NCBI RefSeq assembly: GCF_019312595.1
Contig: NZ_JAHWDQ010000002.1
Coordinates: forward strand, 558,001 to 622,000
Direction: 5' to 3'
Length of the DNA stretch: 64,000 nt
From: Zhongshania aquimaris
GTDB taxonomy: Bacteria; Pseudomonadota; Gammaproteobacteria; Pseudomonadales; Spongiibacteraceae
Below are positions 8,199 through 15,024 of the stretch, piece after piece (the stretch's first letter is position 1; each line of letters starts with the position of its first letter). A program made the position numbers and the translations under genes. The notes below the pieces were generated by a model. That model saw only the letters and a program-made list of their open reading frames with translations. It was not told the origin of the DNA and made no database searches.

Positions 8199-9423
8199 TC
8201 TCTGCTCCTCGGCTAGGGTTGATATTGGCCAGTGGGTTGTTTGTCTCAACATTAAGCGTGTTATTGGGAAATTGCTGAGTCAGTAGACGTTCGAAGGCTG
8301 AGCCGTCTGCACGGGTCAAATTGGGCACGTAGCGGGAGTAAATTTTGAATAACATCTCGGTGGTAGTGTGGCCCATCTGCCGAGCAATCCATTCTGGCGA
8401 TTCACCAGCAGCTAGCCATAAGGTCGCGGCGGTATGGCGGGTCTGATAGGGGCGGCGTTTGGTTAATCCGAGGTATCGCAATAATGGGTACCATACTCTC
8501 CGAGTAATATTGTTGTGAGAAAGTGGCGTGCCTAGTCGATTGCAAAAGACATAGGCGTATTCGGAAGTAGCGTCACGTTGGGCAAGGAGGGCATCGTAAA
8601 CGGGCTGCGACATCTGGATTTCACGCTGGGAGCCGTCGTTCTTGGTGTACTCCATTTGGCCCATTACCCAGGTCTCTCGAATGAGAATCTCCCGGCGCTC
8701 AAAGTCGACGTACTTCCACATTAGGCCGTCAATCTCGCCAGTACGCATACCGGTAAAGAAGCGTGTGGTGTAGTAGTTTTTAAAATCAGCGCGAACTGTA
8801 GCGATGATGCGGTGCACATCTTCAAACGAAAACGGTTCGATATGAGATTTCTGCAATTTGAGGGTCTTAATACCGCGGAACGGCGACGAGTACTGATATC
8901 GTTCTGCCCCTTCGTTCAGCACTTGTCGTAAGGGCATCATGATTTTATTTATTCGAGCCGGAGATAGCCCTGTATTGCCATTTTTACGCGGTATTTTGGT
9001 GAGGTCGGCCCGAAAGGCGAGTAGTTGCGCTTTGGTGATTTGATCTAGTGGCATGTCACCGAAAGCGGGGCAAAGGTATTTTCGCAAAGTTAAGGCGACA
9101 TTGTCTTTGTGGCTATTACGCCAGCTAACTTCCGTTTCAGAAAACCAGACCGTAGAAAATTCTGCGAATGTCGGTGAACCTGAATTTAACTGATCAATGC
9201 GACGAGCGTGATTCTGAAAATCTGCGACCCGCTTTGATTTAGGGAAGTAGCGTGCGTAGTCAAACGTGTCGAGTGTGATCTCAGCCTCAATGCGCTCTAG
9301 AATTTGCTTAGCACGCTTCTGGTTTGCAGGGGTGTCGTTGAGTTTGGTTTGTTCTCGACAGCGAACCCCCTTGTAGCGGAAGTCGATATAGATACGATTT
9401 GATCTAACGCCTATTGATGCCAT
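8191..9423 (-). CDS. Tyrosine recombinase/phage-type integrase
   Basis: A 410-residue site-specific recombinase. The N-terminal 60 residues (IYIDFRYKGVRCREQTKL) resemble the DUF3596/arm-binding domain of lambdoid and ICE integrases; residues about 85-180 are the core-binding SAM-like domain. The catalytic residues visible are R227 (TGMRTGEID), R329 (YQTRHTAAT), H352 (QMGHTT) and the nucleophile Y362 (KIYSRY). Length and domain order are complete, so it may be active. It is followed by two coupled unknown genes and preceded by an excisionase-like gene, a standard integration module. The element it moves is uncertain; the steroid genes to its left are a possible cargo. Confidence 0.93.
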   Translation of the reverse strand: MASIGVRSNRIYIDFRYKGVRCREQTKLNDTPANQKRAKQILERIEAEITLDTFDYARYFPKSKRVADFQNHARRIDQLNSGSPTFAEFSTVWFSETEVSWRNSHKDNVALTLRKYLCPAFGDMPLDQITKAQLLAFRADLTKIPRKNGNTGLSPARINKIMMPLRQVLNEGAERYQYSSPFRGIKTLKLQKSHIEPFSFEDVHRIIATVRADFKNYYTTRFFTGMRTGEIDGLMWKYVDFERREILIRETWVMGQMEYTKNDGSQREIQMSQPVYDALLAQRDATSEYAYVFCNRLGTPLSHNNITRRVWYPLLRYLGLTKRRPYQTRHTAATLWLAAGESPEWIARQMGHTTTEMLFKIYSRYVPNLTRADGSAFERLLTQQFPNNTLNVETNNPLANINPSRGAEND

Positions 9424-9438
9424 TTGATTTTTCCTCCT

Positions 9439-9654
9439 CTACTGAAGGCCGGCGATGAGGGAGTCGAGATGAACAGGCGACGCCATATCCTTTTCGATGC
9501 GTTCCCATATATAAAGAATCTTTCTACCGCCAAACGGGCGAATGTAGTGAATGCCCTCAAGAAGAACTGAATCCTTAAGTCGAGTACGAATAGTTCTTGC
9601 GTCGTATTTAATTTTTCCGGACAGCTCTTCTGTTGTTAGATATGTATTACTCAT
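9439..9654 (-). CDS. Excisionase-like / AlpA-type small DNA-binding protein
   Basis: A 71-residue protein with a winged-helix layout (YLTTEELSGKIKYDARTIRTRLK, then a basic wing RPFGGRKILYIWERIE), as in the small excisionases and AlpA-like regulators beside phage integrases. It lies 15 bp upstream of the integrase on the same strand, so it is likely co-expressed and may steer integrase direction. A GAGG-like site precedes its ATG at 9654. The family is small and divergent, so the exact role (directionality factor or activator) is inferred from position. Confidence 0.7.
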   Translation of the reverse strand: MSNTYLTTEELSGKIKYDARTIRTRLKDSVLLEGIHYIRPFGGRKILYIWERIEKDMASPVHLDSLIAGLQ

Positions 9655-9777
9655 ATTGAGGCCTCTTAAATCTATCCAATGATGCGTTTATGCTTCGTAC
9701 GATATTAGAATACATCAATTTGCAGGTGACGCAAGCATTTTTTGATAGTTTTACGTATCATGTGATTAATATATCGA

Positions 9778-10032
9778 GTGAGCGATACTTTGATGCTGCG
9801 GTTTAAGATTAAAGAAATGATTGCGAAGAAGGAGTTTGACGAGAATCGTCGAATTACTATCGCCGAGGTTGCGGAGGCTGCAGGTATCCACCGAATGACC
9901 CTTTCAAAGATGATCAATCAGCGGGGCTACAATAGCGGAACAGAGAATCTAGACAGGCTCTGTGACTACTTCAGGTGTCCGATTGAGGAGCTGGTTGAGC
10001 ACGTGCCGACCAAAATGCTGAACGCGGAATGA
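9778..10032 (+). CDS. Cro/CI-type helix-turn-helix regulator
   Basis: An 84-residue XRE-family protein. The helix-turn-helix is IAEVAEAAGIHRMTLSKMI at about residues 28-46, followed by LDRLCDYFRCPIEELVE, the classic continuation of short element repressors. It is divergent from the excisionase/integrase operon with a gap of about 120 bp, the arrangement of a lysogeny-type switch. The start is uncertain: a GTG at 9778 or an ATG at 9793, neither with a good ribosome site. It probably represses the integrase promoter. Confidence 0.8.
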   Translation: MSDTLMLRFKIKEMIAKKEFDENRRITIAEVAEAAGIHRMTLSKMINQRGYNSGTENLDRLCDYFRCPIEELVEHVPTKMLNAE

Positions 10033-10115
10033 GTTGCGGATTCATTAATCTCTCATTTTGGTCGCGGAGGGCAGCAGTCGTAAATTGGGGTTTTTCTCAT
10101 AGCTGGAATTTGGCG

Positions 10116-10144
10116 TGGTCACAAAATGGTCACGTTTTGGTCAC
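10116..10144. repeat. Three TGGTCAC direct repeats at exact 11-bp spacing
   Basis: TGGTCAC occurs at 10116, 10127 and 10138, each 11 bp apart, which places the copies on one face of the DNA helix. They lie between the XRE regulator and tRNA-Arg. Such phased short repeats beside a phage-type integrase are typical of arm-type integrase or excisionase binding sites at the end of an integrated element, but they could also be operators for the regulator. Confidence 0.6.
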
Positions 10145-10244
10145 AAAGCAGATTTCGGCCAATATTGATAAGTAAATAGGCGAGGCCGATTGAGGCGGGA
10201 AACCCCCTCTGTTATAGTGTCGCGCTTCGTGAAGTACCCATTTC

Positions 10245-10321
10245 GCGCCCGTAGCTCAGCTGGATAGAGCGCCGCCCTCCGGAGGCGGAGGTCAGAGGTT
10301 CGAATCCTCTCGGGCGCACCA
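10245..10321 (+). tRNA. tRNA-Arg(CCG)
   Basis: A 77-nt canonical cloverleaf: 7-bp acceptor stem GCGCCCG/CGGGCGC, D arm with GCTC/GAGC, anticodon stem CCGCC/GGCGG around loop CTCCGGA with anticodon CCG, T arm AGAGG/CCTCT with TTCGAAT, discriminator A and an encoded CCA tail. A strong terminator follows immediately. tRNA genes are frequent integration targets and the recombinase module lies on its 5' side, which is the less usual side for a tRNA 3'-end integrator. Confidence 0.97.
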
Positions 10322-10359
10322 AAACCAAAAAGCCGGCCTTGCGCCGGCTTTTTGGTTTT
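10321..10359 (+). terminator. Terminator of tRNA-Arg
   Basis: A perfect 17-bp inverted repeat (arms 10321-10337 and 10343-10359) built on GCCGGC with a 5-nt loop, flanked by A-rich and T-rich arms, so it can work in both directions. It starts within the last base of the tRNA CCA. Confidence 0.9.
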
Positions 10360-10590
10360 GGTTTGCTTGATCGGTGAGAGCTTCTCCAGGTTCGATAAAT
10401 TGCACCCGCAGTGCAATTTAAACAAGGAGCGAAGCGACGCAGCCCCGAAGGGGTTAAAACAGGCCCAAGCCTGTTTTAATTAATCCTTAATCAGCTCTTG
10501 TGCAGGATTGCTTACGCAGCGATTGACTAAAGCCGGCCTTGCGTCGGCTTTTTGGTTTTGGTTTGCTTGATCGGTGAGAGCGTCTACAGG
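10329..10590. repeat. 62-bp direct repeat, copies exactly 200 bp apart
   Basis: The segment 10329-10390, carrying the right part of the tRNA terminator and its tail, recurs at 10529-10590 with only about three differences. The second copy has no tRNA gene in front. Between them lie two further stems: AAATTGCAC/GTGCAATTT at 10397-10419 and TTAAAACAGGC/GCCTGTTTTAA at 10454-10479. No gene is seen in 10360-10654. The layout suggests a former tandem tRNA duplication in which one tRNA copy was lost or replaced. Confidence 0.7.
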
Positions 10591-10654
10591 TGGCACTAGC
10601 TTTCAGATATTTTGACTTAAGCATCGCTAAGCTCGAGCACACTAAAGGTTAATT

Positions 10655-11563
10655 GTGCAGCTTTACCACTTCCCCTTTACGGCGATGGCCAGCCCTTGCG
10701 AACTGCGCTTATACGCCGCGTCGCAAGCGCTGGCTGACGCCGCCGCCGACGCCGCCAAGGCGGAAGTCATCCGTATTGAACAAACCTACTCTCGTTACCG
10801 CAAAGACAGCGTCGTCGGCCGAATCAATGCTGCCGCCGGTGGAACCCCGGTTGCTGTTGACGAAGAAACCTGCGCGCTAATTAACTACGCCACCACCGCC
10901 TATGCCGAAAGTGACGGACTGTTTGATATTAGCTCAGGCGTGCTTCGTGAAGTGTGGAATTTCAAACTCGGTCAGTTACCCAGCCCCGCCGCCGTCGCCT
11001 TTTGTTTAAAGCGAGTGGGCTGGAACAAGGTGCAGTGGGACGCCCCCAATATCTCCCTTAAAGAGGGAATGGAATTAGACTTTGGCGGCTTCGGCAAAGA
11101 ATACGCCGCCGACCGCGCCGCCACCATTTGCACAGAACAAGGCATCGCCCACGGCTTAGTAGAATTGGGTGGCGACATCCGCGTCATTGGCCCACACCCC
11201 GACGGCAGCGCCTGGCAGATCGGCATTCGCAACCCTCGCGATCCTGGCGTGGCGATGGCGGTAATACCGCTAAAAACTGGCGGCCTCGCCAGCAGTGGCG
11301 ACTACGAACGCTTTATGGTGATAGACGGCAAACGCTACAGCCATATTTTAAATCCCCGCACTGGCCGCCCAGTAGATCAGCCCATGGCCGGCGTCACCGT
11401 TGTCGCGCCCCTGTGTTTGCTCGCGGGCACAGCGGCAACCCTTGCCATGCTGCAGGGCGAAAAGGGCGCACCGGCGTGGCTGAACGAGATGGGTTTGCCG
11501 CATTTGTGGATTGATCAAGTGGGGGTGTTGGGGGGAGATTTGGTGCCGAAAGTGCAGAGTTAA
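10655..11563 (+). CDS. apbE: FAD:protein FMN transferase (ApbE family)
   Basis: A 302-residue ApbE-type enzyme that attaches FMN covalently to Thr or Ser of target flavoproteins such as Nqr/Rnf subunits. Typical blocks are ELDFGGFGKEYAADRA (residues about 141-156), ELGGDIRVIG, GGLASSGDYERF, and YSHILNPRTGRPV with the Mg-binding region, ending in the AGTAATLAM helix. The start is a GTG with AAAGG 6 nt upstream. No signal peptide or lipobox is present, unlike many ApbE proteins, so it may act in the cytoplasm. No target flavoprotein is adjacent. Confidence 0.9.
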   Translation: MQLYHFPFTAMASPCELRLYAASQALADAAADAAKAEVIRIEQTYSRYRKDSVVGRINAAAGGTPVAVDEETCALINYATTAYAESDGLFDISSGVLREVWNFKLGQLPSPAAVAFCLKRVGWNKVQWDAPNISLKEGMELDFGGFGKEYAADRAATICTEQGIAHGLVELGGDIRVIGPHPDGSAWQIGIRNPRDPGVAMAVIPLKTGGLASSGDYERFMVIDGKRYSHILNPRTGRPVDQPMAGVTVVAPLCLLAGTAATLAMLQGEKGAPAWLNEMGLPHLWIDQVGVLGGDLVPKVQS

Positions 11564-11644
11564 GGAATATGTGTGGCGCCAAGTGAGAGAATTGTAAGGG
11601 TCCGAGGTGATATTAAAAATGTCGTGATTTTAGTGTTCTGGATG

Positions 11645-11747
11645 TTTGGGGTGAAAAAACCTGTCATTGTGCAGGAGTAGCTTCAGCCTGCTAGATTCCA
11701 TGACGCTTTGTGCATCCTGTAATCGATAGTTTTTACACTACCCCAAA
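11645..11747. mobile_element. MITE-like element, copy 1 (degenerate)
   Basis: About 103 bp bounded by TTTGGGG and CCCCAAA. Its body closely matches the element at 18615-18723, including an identical 29-bp stretch covering CTAGATTCCATGACGC and what follows. The left end is shortened relative to copy 2, while the right end keeps TTTTTACACT-ACCCC. It has no coding capacity. It lies just left of the first gene-cassette remnant. Confidence 0.7.
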
Positions 11748-12112
11748 GAATGTTCGCTGCGCGTTCCTGTATGTGTTGTCTCATGTCGTTCATAACAATG
11801 CCTCAAGATACAGATCATAAATGTAGTAGTCGGTAATATTAAAGCAGTCAAGCTCGTATTCAGCAGCATGGCGCTCACTAATTCTGGTGGAATTAAGTTA
11901 AGCAATTGATTTTTATTGATAAGTGGTTATGCTCAGAGCTAAGGGATTCCACACCAAATGCAGGACGCACACAAATGCAAAAGTCATTTCAGGTTTACTA
12001 CCTCCCAGATTCAAATCGATTTATCCTGCTCAACCATATCAATGCTTTGACTCGCTATGTACACGAGTTATAAAGCGGAACGCATTTGAATTCGCTGTTA
12101 GGCGCTAATCAT
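11748..12112. other. Cassette remnant with an attC right half
   Basis: No convincing gene. The stretch ends with a canonical integron core site GTTAGGC at 12097-12103, preceded by a sequence (AGCGGAACGCATTTGAATTCG) whose reverse complement is partly echoed by CCAAATGCAGGACGC near 11951-11967. I read this as the attC of a decayed upstream cassette. A 61-codon frame at 11923-12108 runs into that core, but its composition does not look like a protein. Confidence 0.45.
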
Positions 12113-12198
12113 GGTGCTGTCGTCTAGTGGTTAAGACGCCCGCCGATTACACCAGCTTGTTAAAGCGGGTAACTGGGGTTCGAATCCCCACGGCACCA
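12113..12198 (+). tRNA. tRNA-Glu-like gene with a 21-nt anticodon loop and no CCA
   Basis: Most of a cloverleaf is intact: acceptor GGTGCTG (12113-12119) with CGGCACC (12191-12197), D stem GTCT/AGAC, anticodon stem CCCGC (12139-12143) with GCGGG (12165-12169), T arm TGGGG/CCCCA around TTCGAAT. The body resembles bacterial tRNA-Glu. Instead of a 7-nt anticodon loop there are 21 nt (12144-12164), which can fold on as TTACA against TG(T)TAA with a CCAGCT loop, giving one long hairpin. CCA is not encoded, unlike the tRNA-Arg above. It lies 9 bp after a cassette core site and 17 bp before the HEPN-like gene, so it is inside the cassette. It is unlikely to decode; a tRNA mimic or a pseudogene are the options. 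Confidence 0.7.
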
Positions 12199-12215
12199 TC
12201 ATCATTTAGGTATTT

Positions 12216-13019
12216 ATGGAAAGCGAAGGGCTAAACAAATTTTTGGAGATTGTTGGAGATGCTGTTCACTCCGTGAATACCATTTGTGTTGGCCTTAGTT
12301 CGGTTGCGTCGGGCGCTGCGGTTAAGCCCAGTGATTTGACGATTGGCTGGTCTAGTAGCAACCCAGATACGGCAGCAGCTAAGGCGAGGTTGTTCGCTCT
12401 TCGTGGTTCTCTGGTGTTCGTTGAGGAGGCTTTGCTCAAATACCTTGATTTTCTTAAGGCCTGCTTAACTGATGAGCCAAAAATTTCCACCGCGTTAGCG
12501 AGTGAAGGCGCTGCAGAGCGAGTAATTGGCGTATCAAAGTTTCTCTCCAATGCCGAACCATATTGGTGGCCGATGGTTGTCCTGCTGATTCGGTGGCGGA
12601 ACAAAGTGGTACACGAATCTACTATCCGGCTCACGGTTCATCAGGCGAACTTACTAACCAACAACGCCGACGCGTTGAAGAACAAACATGCGGGAATAGA
12701 AATTTCCCAAACGCTGAGTAATTTTGAGTCGGGGCAAATCACGCTTAAAGATTTCACCACCCTCATTGCGGTTACAGTTCGTTTCGTCAGAATGCTTGAT
12801 GAAGAACTCGAACCACGACTTCATACACTTGAGGGGTTTGAAATTAGGCTGAAACAGAGAAACCTGGTCAGGGTGTTCAACCAGCTTATGAATTCCAACG
12901 GCGAGGAAACCCGTCGCAGAAAACTTAAGGCATTCTTACAATCGGAATTTTCGGCGGTCCCTGACACATTCTTTGAGGAAATATACAAAAATGGTCCGAT
13001 TTCCCAGCCGCGCGCCTAA
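12216..13019 (+). CDS. HEPN-like protein in gene cassette (candidate RNase)
   Basis: A 267-residue, largely helical protein. R128-N129-x3-H133 (in WRNKVVHES) fits the R-polar-x3-H signature of HEPN domains, and it sits in a helix after a hydrophobic stretch (WWPMVVLLIRW), as in Apea- or RiboL-PSP-like HEPN proteins; a preceding helix (ALRGSLVFVEEALLKYLDFL) could be the other half of the four-helix bundle. HEPN proteins are metal-independent RNases in toxin, anticodon-nuclease and CRISPR effector systems. Here the gene follows a tRNA-like RNA with a rebuilt anticodon loop, which hints at a tRNA-directed activity or RNA antidote. The ATG at 12216 has no obvious ribosome site; the stop overlaps the attC. 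The activity is inference. Confidence 0.65.
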   Translation: MESEGLNKFLEIVGDAVHSVNTICVGLSSVASGAAVKPSDLTIGWSSSNPDTAAAKARLFALRGSLVFVEEALLKYLDFLKACLTDEPKISTALASEGAAERVIGVSKFLSNAEPYWWPMVVLLIRWRNKVVHESTIRLTVHQANLLTNNADALKNKHAGIEISQTLSNFESGQITLKDFTTLIAVTVRFVRMLDEELEPRLHTLEGFEIRLKQRNLVRVFNQLMNSNGEETRRRKLKAFLQSEFSAVPDTFFEEIYKNGPISQPRA

Positions 13020-13112
13020 CAATTCGTTGCACCGGACATTTGACCCGCTGCCCATTTTTGCTCCCGCAAAACCAGGCATCGCCTCAAATGCCGGTGAACT
13101 CAGGCGTTATCA
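13014..13112 (+). repeat. attC recombination site of cassette A
   Basis: The site starts with GCCTAAC (R'', 13014-13020) and ends with GGCGTTATC (R'). The inner arms pair as GTT-CACCGG-CATTTGA with TCAAATG-CCGGTGAAC, leaving two unpaired bases (G and A) in one arm. Such extrahelical bases are the hallmark by which integron integrases choose the bottom strand. Length 99 nt is within the usual attC range. Confidence 0.8.
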
Positions 13113-13135
13113 ATTACAGCATGGAGTTAAGTTTT

Positions 13136-13339
13136 ATGTCTCAACACATACTAATTGAGTTAGCCAAAAGAAAGCCCTATTCAACATCACCTGAGATGCC
13201 AAAAGATGCTGTTTTTGATAGTGCTAAAGGCTATTGGCTATCCGGAAGCGAACCTCTTGTATCACCAGGATCAAAATATGGTGCATTAGTTTCAAAAAAA
13301 TGCGATCAGGAAACAGGTGAGGATCAAAAAGGAGAATGA
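13136..13339 (+). CDS. Candidate graspetide (ATP-grasp RiPP) precursor peptide
   Basis: A 67-residue peptide with the ATG at 13136, served by GGAG 8 nt upstream; the frame is open further upstream but that part is the attC of the previous cassette. The N-terminal half is leader-like, and the C-terminal end SKKCDQETGEDQKGE is dense in Lys, Asp, Glu and Thr, the residues that ATP-grasp ligases join by ester or amide bonds. Its TGA overlaps the ligase ATG (ATGA). A free Cys at position 56 is unusual. Small size, position and coupling support a precursor role; direct homology is not shown. Confidence 0.62.
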   Translation: MSQHILIELAKRKPYSTSPEMPKDAVFDSAKGYWLSGSEPLVSPGSKYGALVSKKCDQETGEDQKGE

Positions 13340-14277
13340 TAGTCGATGTCCTCATAGTATCAAGCATTTATGACTTCTCAACTGATCTTGTAGTACAAGA
13401 GTTAGAGAATCGTGGGGTTAAGTATTTTCGACTTAACAAGGAACATTTTGCTACCTACCGTTCAACCATAGATATAGAAAATAGATTGTTAGAAGTTATA
13501 GTTAATGGAGAAAGCTACAAAGTCACGTCAGCAACTAAATCTATTTATTACAGACAGCCTGTATTTTTAAGAAACACGCCAAGTAACTCATTGACAATAG
13601 ATGAGCAGCTATCTCGAAGTCAATGGATGGGGTTTTTAAGGAGTTTAGTAATTTTTGAAAAAGCCGCTTGGCTGAATAGGCCAGAGGCTACATATCTTGC
13701 TGAAACGAAGGCTTACCAGCTAGTAGTAGCCGAAGATATTGGTTTTAAAATACCCGCAACATTAATTGGTAATGATGCTGATAAGTTTCAACAATTTAAA
13801 CAACAAGTAATAATAAAATCTTTGGACACTATACTGCTCCGAGAATCCAATGATTGTCTATTTACATATTCGACCATAAAAGAATCATCTGAATTAAATG
13901 ATCACAATATTGCCTCAGCCCCGCTCACAGTTCAAGAATACGTAACACAAAAAACTGATATTAGGGTAACTGTTATCGGGGATAAATTAGTGGCTATAAT
14001 AATAACTTCTGAAGGTAATGGTATCGAAGAAGATTGGCGTACAGTTGATCGTAATTTGGTCGAATACACAGAAATAGAGCTGCCAAAGGATATTGAAAAT
14101 TACTGCTTTGAACTCTTAAGGAAACTGAAACTTAACTTTGGTGCAATTGACCTTCTCTTAAGAAATGGTGAATTTATTTTCGTTGAAATTAATCCAACTG
14201 GAGAGTGGGGCTGGCTTGTGAATTCAGAGCGAAGATTCGACGTAGATATTGCCTCTTGGCTGATTGAGGGTAAATGA
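13336..14277 (+). CDS. ATP-grasp ligase, MvdD/TgmB-like (graspetide synthetase)
   Basis: A 313-residue RimK-like ATP-grasp enzyme. The N-terminal part carries YYRQPVFLRN (residues 71-80) and LNRPEATYLAETKAYQL (113-129), as in graspetide ligases that bind the leader peptide. The ATP-binding part shows IIKSLDT with K161, VQEYV (199-203), the D208-I-R210 pair and the metal-binding FVEINPTGEWGWL (E284, N286). These enzymes phosphorylate Asp/Glu side chains and link them to Thr, Ser or Lys. Translation is coupled to both neighbours through ATGA overlaps. The gene is clearly AT-richer than the flanking chromosome, which suggests transfer. Confidence 0.82.
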   Translation: MIVDVLIVSSIYDFSTDLVVQELENRGVKYFRLNKEHFATYRSTIDIENRLLEVIVNGESYKVTSATKSIYYRQPVFLRNTPSNSLTIDEQLSRSQWMGFLRSLVIFEKAAWLNRPEATYLAETKAYQLVVAEDIGFKIPATLIGNDADKFQQFKQQVIIKSLDTILLRESNDCLFTYSTIKESSELNDHNIASAPLTVQEYVTQKTDIRVTVIGDKLVAIIITSEGNGIEEDWRTVDRNLVEYTEIELPKDIENYCFELLRKLKLNFGAIDLLLRNGEFIFVEINPTGEWGWLVNSERRFDVDIASWLIEGK

Positions 14278-15002
14278 TGAACTTTATTTATCGTATTTTT
14301 GAAGAGGTTTTTCCAATATTTCCTTTTTTGAAAAATAAAAATAGTATTTTAAACAAAGTTAGCAATGGAAATGAGGTAGCCAGTAAATCTGAGAGATATG
14401 AAGAGCTAGGTTCTGATAGCTTAAATATCCGCATTAAAGAAGAACATGAACGTGCATCAAAAATAGATGAAAAGACATTTAAATTCACACTCGGTTTAAG
14501 CATTAGTTTAACTGTTTTAGCTGCCGCTAGTGGTTCATTTGTCAAGTTTTTACCAAATAGTCCATTTGCAATATATATATCAATAATTTGTGGGATATCA
14601 TCCCTTTATATGCTTGCTGCAGGGATCACAGCATTAGGTGCCATTAAAACATTAGCGACATATGGATACGGTACTGATCATCTACTGAACCAAAAGAAAA
14701 TTGGTGATGCATATTTAGCTGAAGCACTATATGCGCAAGAGCGAATGAATATTATTCGTCAATTAAGAAATGAATCGGCGTATCAATCTCTTCGCAATGG
14801 TTTTGTTATGCTATTTCTAGCCTTGGGTATAACTGTAGTGATGCTAGGTAATCCCAGTAACGCTTCAACACCCACTAAAACCAATATTGAAGACGTCTCT
14901 AAAAAAAGAGAAACAACGGGCTTAAATGAGAAAATATTAGTATCTGATGAAAAAAATGATAACAAGTCAATGCAGCCGACCGCTAAAGCGTCGGATGATT
15001 GA
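14274..15002 (+). CDS. Three-helix membrane protein of the graspetide cassette
   Basis: A 242-residue protein starting at ATGA, overlapping the ligase stop. Membrane segments are predicted at about residues 70-90, 98-122 and 175-192, with a charged N-terminal cytoplasmic part (SERYEELGSDSLNIRIKEEHERASK) and a helical link between the second and third. The last residues MQPTAKASDD come from reading into the attC, a common feature of cassette genes. It has a general likeness to SLATT-type pore or conflict-system proteins but I cannot place it in a family. It could export the peptide, protect from it, or be its effector. Confidence 0.7.
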   Translation: MMNFIYRIFEEVFPIFPFLKNKNSILNKVSNGNEVASKSERYEELGSDSLNIRIKEEHERASKIDEKTFKFTLGLSISLTVLAAASGSFVKFLPNSPFAIYISIICGISSLYMLAAGITALGAIKTLATYGYGTDHLLNQKKIGDAYLAEALYAQERMNIIRQLRNESAYQSLRNGFVMLFLALGITVVMLGNPSNASTPTKTNIEDVSKKRETTGLNEKILVSDEKNDNKSMQPTAKASDD

Positions 15003-15012
15003 AGCGCTATAT
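14957..15012 (+). repeat. attC site of the graspetide cassette (R' mutated)
   Basis: GATAACAAG is followed by arms TCAAT-G-CA-G-CCGAC (14967-14980) and GTCGG-A-TG-ATTGA (14990-15002) around a 9-nt loop, the usual short attC fold with unpaired bases. The right core reads GCGCTAT in place of GCGTTAT, a one-base change that should weaken or block recombination. Confidence 0.75.
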
Positions 15013-15024
15013 TTTCAGAGCGTG

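Larger units (their letters stand above)
12104..13112 (+). mobile_element. Integron gene cassette A (tRNA-like plus HEPN-like gene)
   Basis: The unit runs from the core GTTAGGC (cut after its G, 12097) through the tRNA-like gene and one protein gene to its own attC at 13014-13112. Both the upstream non-coding space and the gap between RNA and protein are only a few bases, as in other compact gene cassettes. Confidence 0.7.

Noticed and set aside
10245-10321. tRNA-Arg as the attachment site of the integrase module
   Set aside because: No direct repeat of its 3' end was found on the other side, and the module lies on the 5' side; kept only as an open question.
11923-12108. 61-codon frame ahead of the tRNA-like gene
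   Set aside because: It has no ribosome site, ends in the core site and looks like chance reading of an attC.
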